Made by a program: the position numbers and the translations under genes
Notes under the pieces: model-generated
The model's database searches: none
The model's input: the letters and a program-made list of their open reading frames with translations, nothing else
Told to the model about the DNA's origin: nothing
In this document: in pieces, positions 6,502-11,791 of the stretch
Numbering within the stretch: the first letter of the stretch is position 1
How the letters are laid out: the number at the start of each line of letters is the position of its first letter
DNA from: Peptococcaceae bacterium
GTDB lineage: Bacteria; Bacillota; Desulfitobacteriia; Desulfitobacteriales; Desulfitobacteriaceae
Reading direction: 5' to 3'
Assembly (NCBI GenBank): GCA_031289815.1
Contig: JAITOS010000027.1
Coordinates: 1-11,791 of the forward strand
Length of the DNA: 11,791 nucleotides

Positions 6502-7151
6502 AAAAACCATTCATCTTCATCACCGCGTGTCTCATTTTGCTGACCGGCTGCGGCAGCGATATCCCCGCCGTGAATTTGCCGCCGCAGGACCAAAACAGCG
6601 CCCAAACGGCGGCGGTCATAGCCAACGATGAAGCGGCTGACGTACCGTCGGCAGACGCGCTGCCAGAAAACGATGGCAACGGCGCGCCGACGGCGATTCT
6701 CCCTGACAGCGCGCCGCCTGCCGTGCCGTCAGAAGCCGGCGGCGTGAAAAACGCGAATAATCATGCCGAGACGCCGGTCGCCGCACCCAGCGGCAAGGTC
6801 GTCGAAATCAGGGAAAAGCTGTTCGTCGCCCAAACGAATGACATTTACTACAATCCGGAGGACTACTTGGGGAAAACCATCAAATATGAAGGGATCTTCT
6901 ACGTGTACGAGGATAGCGAAAGCGGCGCGACCTATTACTCGGTCATCCGCTACGGCCCCGGTTGCTGCGGGATTGACAAATACGCCGGTTTTGAGGTGCG
7001 CTGGGAGCAAGACTATCCCCGGCATGATGATTGGGTGGAGGTGGCCGGGGTGTTGGAGGAATATGAGGAAGACGGGGGAAAATATTTACGGCTGGCAGTT
7101 ACGTCCCTGACCGTGCTGCCTACTCGGGGAGAGGAATATGTGTCTCAATAG
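6498..7151 (+). CDS. Lipoprotein with C-terminal YcgQ/DUF1980-like domain, zinc cassette
   Basis: 217-residue lipoprotein. The signal peptide ends in lipobox LTGC with Cys18. Residues 19-100 are an Ala/Pro/Asp/Asn-rich low-complexity linker. Residues about 100-208 form a folded domain whose pattern (YYNPEDYLGKTIKYEG, then RYGPGCCGID with Cys156-Cys157, then WVEVAGVLEEY) resembles the C-terminal domain of YcgQ-type proteins (DUF1980/TIGR03943) as I remember it. Function of that domain is not established; the vicinal cysteines could bind metal. The ATG 6498 overlaps the znuB stop and has AAAAGGAGGG at 6481-6490, 7 nt upstream, so it belongs to the transporter operon. The tether and linker would place the domain next to ZnuA outside the membrane. 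A metal-delivery or sensing role is inference. Its last 32 bp overlap the convergent thioesterase gene. Confidence 0.8.
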   Translation: MKKPFIFITACLILLTGCGSDIPAVNLPPQDQNSAQTAAVIANDEAADVPSADALPENDGNGAPTAILPDSAPPAVPSEAGGVKNANNHAETPVAAPSGKVVEIREKLFVAQTNDIYYNPEDYLGKTIKYEGIFYVYEDSESGATYYSVIRYGPGCCGIDKYAGFEVRWEQDYPRHDDWVEVAGVLEEYEEDGGKYLRLAVTSLTVLPTRGEEYVSQ

Positions 7152-7572
7152 AGCCGATGATAAAAAAGGTTCCTCTGCCTTTGGCCAAAAGATGATCCGT
7201 ATCCTGATCAAAGACACTAAATTCCGCGATGACGGTCGTGTGATCACGATGCGTTATTTTGGCATAGGCAATCACCGTTGCGTCTAAATTGGCCGCATAA
7301 ATAAAATTGATATTCATGCCCAGGGTGACGATTCGTTTGCCAATAGAGGCGCAGGCAAGCCCCATCACCATATCAGCCAGAGAAGTTATGGCGCCGCCGT
7401 GCAAACCGCCGAAGATATTCATTAAATTTTTGCGGGCTTTCATCGAAACGGCAACCTCTGAAGGCGTTAATTTAACGATTTCCATGCCGAGATATTTCCC
7501 ATAAGAGTTATGTTCATAAATTCTGAAAATCTCGGCCTGTAACCATTCTTCGATTTCTGGCGCCTTGAGCAT
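7120..7572 (-). CDS. PaaI-like hotdog-fold acyl-CoA thioesterase
   Basis: Predicted acyl-CoA thioesterase, 150 residues, a single hotdog domain likely acting as a dimer or tetramer in the cytoplasm. The PaaI signature is clear: Asn52 in LMNIFGG, HGG with His58, and Asp67 in SLADMVMG, the usual positions of the oxyanion/nucleophile-activating groups. Start ATG 7572 is preferred over a GTG six bases further upstream because AAGGAG (plus-strand 7580-7585) lies 7 nt before it. It is the second gene of a two-gene operon, 31 nt after the paralogous thioesterase. Its 3' end overlaps the zinc-cassette lipoprotein gene convergently by 32 bp. Substrate cannot be read from sequence; aryl- or acyl-CoA hydrolysis is the family norm. 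Confidence 0.8.
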   Translation of the reverse strand: MLKAPEIEEWLQAEIFRIYEHNSYGKYLGMEIVKLTPSEVAVSMKARKNLMNIFGGLHGGAITSLADMVMGLACASIGKRIVTLGMNINFIYAANLDATVIAYAKITHRDHTTVIAEFSVFDQDTDHLLAKGRGTFFIIGSIETHIPLPE

Positions 7573-7603
7573 ACACACACTCCTTTTTTAAAAATGAATC
7601 TTC

Positions 7604-8143
7604 CTATTTGGCTGGATCATCTGTCGCTTGCTCATCAGACGGTCTTTCGGAAAAATAGTTTTCAAAAATTTTATCATCTTCTTTTTCTTCTTGGTGAAAC
7701 TCGCCGATAACAAAAAAGGTACCGCGCGCCTGAGCCATGATTTTGCCCTCAATATCGATGACTTTACTCTCGACCACCATCGTTCTTTTGCCGTTATGAA
7801 TCACTTTGGACAGGGCGTAAACCGTATTGCCTTCTTTCGCGCCGCGTGTAAAATTGGTATTAAACTCCAAAACAAGGACTCTTTTTTGCAGCGACGCGCA
7901 GGCAAGATTCATGGCGACGTCTAACATCGAAGCCACGGCGCCGCCGTGAAGCGTTTTGACGAGATTGGTAAGCTCATGCCTGACGTCCATAGAAATGCGA
8001 ACTTCGCCTTCATAAAAGTCCATAATGGTTATTCTTAAATATTTAACAAAAAAGTTTCTTTCATAGTACAGTCGCAGTATTCTTTCTTTAAGCCAGCCGG
8101 GAACTTCTTTTTCGGTCAAATCATAATGAAGATTTTCAGTCAC
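7604..8143 (-). CDS. PaaI-like hotdog-fold thioesterase, paralogue with acidic C-terminal tail
   Basis: 179-residue paralogue of the neighbouring thioesterase. The hotdog core keeps Asn60 in LTNLV, LHGG with His66, and Asp75 in SMLDVAMN. About 30 extra residues at the C-terminus (from 149 on) are Glu/Asp/Lys-rich and lie outside the hotdog fold. The start GTG 8143 is preferred: GGGGAGG (plus-strand 8152-8158) is 8 nt upstream. An in-frame ATG at 8173 lacks a ribosome binding site and lies next to a -10 element, so it would be at or before the transcript start. First gene of the operon. The pair of diverged paralogues suggests different acyl substrates or a heteromeric enzyme, which is inference. 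Confidence 0.8.
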   Translation of the reverse strand: MTENLHYDLTEKEVPGWLKERILRLYYERNFFVKYLRITIMDFYEGEVRISMDVRHELTNLVKTLHGGAVASMLDVAMNLACASLQKRVLVLEFNTNFTRGAKEGNTVYALSKVIHNGKRTMVVESKVIDIEGKIMAQARGTFFVIGEFHQEEKEDDKIFENYFSERPSDEQATDDPAK

Positions 8144-8173
8144 GTAGGCAGCCTCCCCTGTCGATTTGCCCAT

Positions 8174-8182
8174 ATTATATCA
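8174..8182 (-). promoter_or_regulatory. Extended -10 promoter (TGATATAAT) for the thioesterase operon
   Basis: Read on the minus strand the sequence is TGATATAAT, an extended -10 (TG-n-TATAAT). It would place the transcript start near 8167, giving a leader of about 24 nt that carries the GGGGAGG site and the GTG 8143. No convincing -35 hexamer is seen at 16-18 bp, which is common with extended -10 elements. Confidence 0.5.
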
Positions 8183-8279
8183 TAAAGAGCGGGCGTTGGA
8201 TGGAAATTTATAACGATATTTCCGGAATAAAAATAAAAAATTTCGCAAGATATACAGGATGATGTCGATTACTGTAGGA

Positions 8280-8293
8280 ATTATTAAAATAAT
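8280..8293. repeat. Perfect 14-bp palindrome ATTATT-AA-AATAAT
   Basis: ATTATT (8280-8285) and AATAAT (8288-8293) are exact inverted repeats around AA, lying between the divergent thioesterase and sensor-kinase genes. The arrangement resembles an operator for a dimeric regulator, but the region is AT-rich and chance is possible. Confidence 0.3.
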
Positions 8294-8303
8294 GTGGATT
8301 TAA

Positions 8304-8338
8304 GGACAGAAGCGCTGTAGAAGAAAGCGTTTCTGTCC
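8304..8338 (+). repeat. 13-bp stem-loop in the kinase upstream region
   Basis: GGACAGAAGCGCT (8304-8316) pairs with AGCGTTTCTGTCC (8326-8338) over all 13 positions, one of them G-U, around a 9-nt loop. No T-run follows on the plus strand, so it is not a plain terminator. It is the strongest hairpin in the window. Confidence 0.7.
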
Positions 8339-8479
8339 GAAAAGATAAGTAGACAGGTTTTTGTGGCAGCGCGGTTTTAGCCGGAATCCAGTCCGGCGGA
8401 TGATCACAGGCGCTTATTTCGTTATCTGACCGGGGCGGCTTTCGCAGCCTATACGGGAAAGGTGATCCGATCAGATAGC
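8304..8479 (+). ncRNA. Candidate structured 5' leader of the sensor kinase, class unrecognised
   Basis: Three structured blocks follow one another. The first is the hairpin at 8304-8338. The second is a helix AGCGC/GCGCT (8368-8372 with 8410-8414) enclosing GCCGGA-loop-TCCGGC (8380-8385 with 8392-8397). The third is a long stem GTTATCTGACCGG/CCGATCAGATAGC (8421-8433 with 8467-8479, 13 positions with one mismatch and one G-U) enclosing GGCT/AGCC (8437-8440 with 8446-8449). AGATAA at 8343-8348 could compete for TTATCT at 8422-8427, offering a possible switch. The last stem ends just before the start-codon region. I do not match this to any riboswitch consensus I know. Transcription through it is assumed, as no clear promoter was found. 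The rest of the 8183-8501 gap is AT-rich without visible genes. Confidence 0.4.
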
Positions 8480-8501
8480 TGAGGAAGATGAAAAGGAAAA
8501 C

Positions 8502-11500
8502 ATGAGCATGAGAACAAAAACAATTTTTATTATCTTTGTAGTTACCTGCATTTGTCTCGCGGCCATGGGTTCGCGCTCCTCCGGCGCCGCCATAGGGATT
8601 GACAAAGAGAACGAAAATGCCGAATATGTCAGCGATTATCGCAACATCCCAGGGGTCTCCAAGGAGGATATTCAGGACATTGAGGAGCTAAAGCAAAAAA
8701 AAGAAAAGTTCACCTTTGGGACGATTATCAGCAGCGAGGCGTTCGTGAATAGTGACGGCAGTCACAGCGGCTTTTCGATCGTGCTTTGCGCCATGCTCAG
8801 CGACATGTTTGGCATACCGTTCGAGCACCAGTTTTATGAATGGGAGGAGCTGTTTGCGGCGCTGGATAATAAGCAACTGGACTTTTCCGGGGAACTGACC
8901 ATGACGACGACGCGGTTGCAGCACTACTTCATGACGGGCACACTCTACGAGCGTACCATTAAAATATTCACCAACCGCTATGCGCCGGATATCAAGAAAA
9001 TAAAAGAGATCCGGCCGCTGAAATTCGCTTTTCTGAAGAATACGGTGACCGATGAGCAGATAAAACGCGTGACGGATCCGGATATCAGGATTGAGATGGT
9101 GTATGTAGAGAATTATGACGTGGCCGCCGAGCAGTTAAGATTACAGGAAATTGACGCCTTTATTGAAGAAGCGCCAGCCATGTATTGTTTTGAATCCTAT
9201 GATTTTATAGAAGCGGAGGACTATTTCCCCTTGCTGTATTCCCCCATTTCCATATCGACGGCCAATCTCGAATATGAGCCGATCATTCGCGTGTTGAAGA
9301 AATATTTGGCGACTTGCGGGACCTATTACCTTTCGGAATTGTATGCTCAAGGGAATAACGATTATATGATCCATAAATTTAATATGAGCCTGACCGACGA
9401 AGAACGGGCGTATATCGGCAAGATACAGAGAGAAAATGAAGCGGTCAAGGTGGTGGCGGAATCAGATAATTATCCGATCAGCTTTTACAATGACAGAGAA
9501 AAGGAATTTCAGGGAATCGCGCCGGACGTTCTCAAAGAAATGAGCGCTTTAACCGGTATAAAATTTGTACCGGTCAATGAGCCGAATGAGCCGCTGACGG
9601 CATTGACGGAGATGGTTCAGACCGGACAGGCGGCGATGATTGCGGGAATGATGCTGGCGACTGAAACCGGCGGCGATGGTTTCTTGTGGGCCGACAATCC
9701 ATTTTCTTCTGATCGAAGCGCGCTGCTGACGACGGCGGAACATGCGGACATCTACATCAATCAAATTCCGTATGTGACGGTTGGCCAGATTAAGGACAGC
9801 ATTCACGAGAATATTTACGACAAATGGTTTGTAGAGAATGGGAACAGCAAGTATTATTATACGCTGGAGGACGCCTTCCAGGCGCTGAGAAACGGCGACG
9901 TCGATTTTATCATGGCTTCTGAAAATTCACTCCTGAATCAGACCAATTATCGCGAAGATCCGGGATTTAAATCGAGTATCGTATTCGATCGGCAGCTGGT
10001 GTCCAGCTTTGCCTTTAATACGGATGAGGAGTTATTGCGATCGGTCATCAGTAAGGCGCAGCTTTTGCTTGACCTTGAAACGATCAATAATCACTGGCGG
10101 TATAAAGCCTTTGATTATCAAAGCAAAAGGATGAAGGACAGCATTCCCTATATTTTGCTGTTTTTCGGGATACTGGTGCTCGCGGTGATTGCCTTGCTCC
10201 TGATCTATTTAAAAAACAGACGGCTGGGCAAAAATCTGGAAAAGCTGGTTCAGATACGGACGAATGAGATTGAGCGGCAGGCAATGACCTTGACAGCGAT
10301 ATTTTCTACGATACCGGATCTGATATATTGCCGGAATTTGGAGGGAAATTTTACGCGGTGTAACGATAGCTTCGAGCAATATGTGGGGAATAAAGAGGAG
10401 GATATTATTGGGAGATCCTACGAGATGCTGTTCGTGGATAGCCGTGATGCGCAGGAGGAGCATAGCGATGTGGATGCGGAGGTCATTAGAACAAAGAGCG
10501 TGAAGGTGATTGAGGAAAATATCTATTCACCGCGATACAGGGTTTCAAGGCTTTTTGAGACGATTAGAACGCCGCTGATCCGGAATGGAAAAGTCGTCGG
10601 TATTATGGGGATCGCCCGTGATATCACGGAACGTAAGGCCATTGAAATGATGGCAATGGCGGCCTCGCAGGCCAAAAGTAATTTTTTGGCGCAAATCAGC
10701 CATGAAATACGCACCCCTTTGAATGCGATCATAGGGATGACCCATATTGCCAAGAACTCGGTCAAGGATGAAAGCAAAACCTTGGATTCCCTTGAAGAGA
10801 TTACCGTAGCCTCTTCGCATTTGCTGAAAATACTGAATGATGTGCTTGATCTGTCAAAAATCGAAGCGGGAAGATTTGAAATTTCACGGGAACCCTTCCG
10901 GTTGCTGTCGATTTTCGCGAGTATTTCCAGTATCGTCTCCCAACGTTGTCAGGAAAAAAAGATTACCTTTAAGACCAATATTGATGAATTGCCGGATATT
11001 TACTTAGTAGGCGATGAATTGCGCTTAAATCAAGTGTTGATTAATATTCTGAGCAACGCGGTAAAGTTTACCGATGTTGGCGGTGATATTGATCTCCGGG
11101 TCGAAATGGTGAGGCAGACTCCGGCGGAAGCGGAACTGGCTTTTGCCGTGTCGGATAACGGCATTGGCATGTCCGCGGAACAGCTGGAAAAGATTTTTGT
11201 CGCCTTTGAACAGAGCGATCGCACGATTGCTTCCCGTTTTGGCGGCACAGGCTTAGGCTTGGCGATCAGTAAAAATTTGGTGAACTATATGGGCGGAACG
11301 ATCACGGTGGAGAGTACCCCGCAGGTGGGATCAACCTTTAGTTTCACGCTCGTCTTCCCTAAAGCCGGAGCAAAGCCTGAAGCTCAGCCGCCGGCGCCGG
11401 TGGATGTGCTGAATTTAAGCGGCAAGAGAATTCTGTTGGCGGAGGATGTGGAGATTAACAGGATCATTTTGCGAGAACTTTTAGTGCCGATGAACATCAT

Positions 11501-11791
11501 GATTGAGGAAGCCGAAGACGGGCAGCAGGCGTTGAATATGTTTACCCGTTCGCCTTCAGGGTATTATGATTTGATTTTTATGGATATTCAGATGCCGGTC
11601 ATGGACGGCTATGAGACGACGCAAAAGATTCGGGGCCTGACGCGGGAAGACGCAAAAACCGTGCCGATTCTGGCGATGACGGCCAACGCTTATACAGAAG
11701 ACGTGAATAAAGGCATAGAGATGGGTATGAACGGCCATATCGCCAAACCGATTGATTTGAATGTTGTGCTGCGGACTTTGGCGGATTTTTT
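8502..11791 (+). CDS. Hybrid sensor histidine kinase, EvgS/BvgS-like (3' end beyond window)
   Basis: An open frame of 1096 codons without a stop in the window. Order: signal sequence (about 1-29); two SBP_bac_3 Venus-flytrap sensor domains outside the membrane (about 69-290 and 315-540); TM segment (about 549-571); PAS domain (about 597-710); HisKA with phospho-acceptor His734 in QISHEIRTPLNA; HATPase_c with N-box Asn843 region, G1 DNGIGM (885-890) and G2 GGTGLGL (914-920); a Pro/Ala-rich linker; and a receiver domain with Glu981/Asp982, phospho-acceptor Asp1028 in FMDIQMP, and Lys1082 in IAKPID. All catalytic residues are intact. Sensor domain 1 keeps an Arg at the ligand position (TTTR, Arg138); domain 2 reads LATETGGDG there with no Arg. 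ATG 8502 has AAAAGG (8491-8496) 5 nt upstream; ATG 8508 is an alternative. The ligand and output partner are unknown. A second receiver or Hpt domain may follow outside. Confidence 0.9.
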   Translation, partial: MSMRTKTIFIIFVVTCICLAAMGSRSSGAAIGIDKENENAEYVSDYRNIPGVSKEDIQDIEELKQKKEKFTFGTIISSEAFVNSDGSHSGFSIVLCAMLSDMFGIPFEHQFYEWEELFAALDNKQLDFSGELTMTTTRLQHYFMTGTLYERTIKIFTNRYAPDIKKIKEIRPLKFAFLKNTVTDEQIKRVTDPDIRIEMVYVENYDVAAEQLRLQEIDAFIEEAPAMYCFESYDFIEAEDYFPLLYSPISISTANLEYEPIIRVLKKYLATCGTYYLSELYAQGNNDYMIHKFNMSLTDEERAYIGKIQRENEAVKVVAESDNYPISFYNDREKEFQGIAPDVLKEMSALTGIKFVPVNEPNEPLTALTEMVQTGQAAMIAGMMLATETGGDGFLWADNPFSSDRSALLTTAEHADIYINQIPYVTVGQIKDSIHENIYDKWFVENGNSKYYYTLEDAFQALRNGDVDFIMASENSLLNQTNYREDPGFKSSIVFDRQLVSSFAFNTDEELLRSVISKAQLLLDLETINNHWRYKAFDYQSKRMKDSIPYILLFFGILVLAVIALLLIYLKNRRLGKNLEKLVQIRTNEIERQAMTLTAIFSTIPDLIYCRNLEGNFTRCNDSFEQYVGNKEEDIIGRSYEMLFVDSRDAQEEHSDVDAEVIRTKSVKVIEENIYSPRYRVSRLFETIRTPLIRNGKVVGIMGIARDITERKAIEMMAMAASQAKSNFLAQISHEIRTPLNAIIGMTHIAKNSVKDESKTLDSLEEITVASSHLLKILNDVLDLSKIEAGRFEISREPFRLLSIFASISSIVSQRCQEKKITFKTNIDELPDIYLVGDELRLNQVLINILSNAVKFTDVGGDIDLRVEMVRQTPAEAELAFAVSDNGIGMSAEQLEKIFVAFEQSDRTIASRFGGTGLGLAISKNLVNYMGGTITVESTPQVGSTFSFTLVFPKAGAKPEAQPPAPVDVLNLSGKRILLAEDVEINRIILRELLVPMNIMIEEAEDGQQALNMFTRSPSGYYDLIFMDIQMPVMDGYETTQKIRGLTREDAKTVPILAMTANAYTEDVNKGIEMGMNGHIAKPIDLNVVLRTLADF

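Noticed and set aside
8340..8500. Known riboswitch (cobalamin, c-di-GMP, c-di-AMP, THF, TPP or T-box)
   Set aside because: Isolated short similarities such as GGGAAAGGTG or AGCTGAGG were seen, but the required conserved cores of these classes are absent.
1..11791. CRISPR arrays, tRNA or rRNA genes, insertion sequences
   Set aside because: No regularly spaced repeats, cloverleaf or rRNA-like stretches, or transposase motifs were found on either strand.

Overview
The window looks like chromosomal DNA from an anaerobic Firmicute, either Clostridia or Negativicutes. The grounds are strong GGAGG-type ribosome binding sites, GTG and possible TTG starts, an [4Fe-4S] RlmD-type rRNA methyltransferase, a NifV-type acyl-CoA/2-oxoacid condensing enzyme, and a large EvgS-like hybrid sensor kinase. 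This placement is an inference from gene content and not a proven identification. No tRNA, rRNA, CRISPR array, transposase or phage gene is visible.

Layout, left to right. (1) 34-1179: a NifV-like homocitrate synthase, closed by an intrinsic terminator (1194-1232). (2) 1287-3312: a CPBP-family membrane protease followed 10 nt later by an RlmD/TrmA-family methyltransferase, probably co-transcribed. (3) 3331-3438: the first codons of an ABC-transporter ATPase that runs into unrelated sequence and stops after 35 codons, so it is a gene remnant marking a recombination junction. (4) 3460-7151: a compact five-gene cassette that I read as a zinc (possibly manganese) uptake module. It holds a small His/Cys-bearing membrane protein, a ZnuA-type lipoprotein with altered metal ligands, the ATPase ZnuC, the permease ZnuB, and a lipoprotein whose C-terminal domain resembles YcgQ/DUF1980. 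ZnuC/ZnuB and ZnuB/lipoprotein overlap by a few bases, so the last three genes are almost certainly translated together. (5) 7120-8143, minus strand: two tandem PaaI-like hotdog thioesterases from one extended -10 promoter, with the distal one overlapping the 3' end of the zinc cassette convergently by 32 bp. (6) 8183-8501: a roughly 320-nt divergent intergenic region with several strong inverted repeats that look like a structured 5' leader. (7) 8502 to the right edge: a hybrid histidine kinase with two periplasmic-binding-protein-like sensor domains, one TM segment, PAS, HisKA, HATPase and a receiver domain. It is open at the window end, so its stop codon lies outside.

How the parts may work together: the cassette at 3460-7151 is the most coherent unit. 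The substrate-binding lipoprotein, ATPase and permease form an importer. The two flanking proteins (small membrane protein first, DUF1980-like lipoprotein last) have no established function but carry candidate metal-binding residues and are locked into the same transcription unit. The ABC remnant on the left and the convergent overlap on the right suggest that this module was inserted into an older gene neighbourhood. The most unusual observations are this auxiliary zinc module, including the ZnuA with a substituted third histidine, and the unassigned structured RNA upstream of the sensor kinase.
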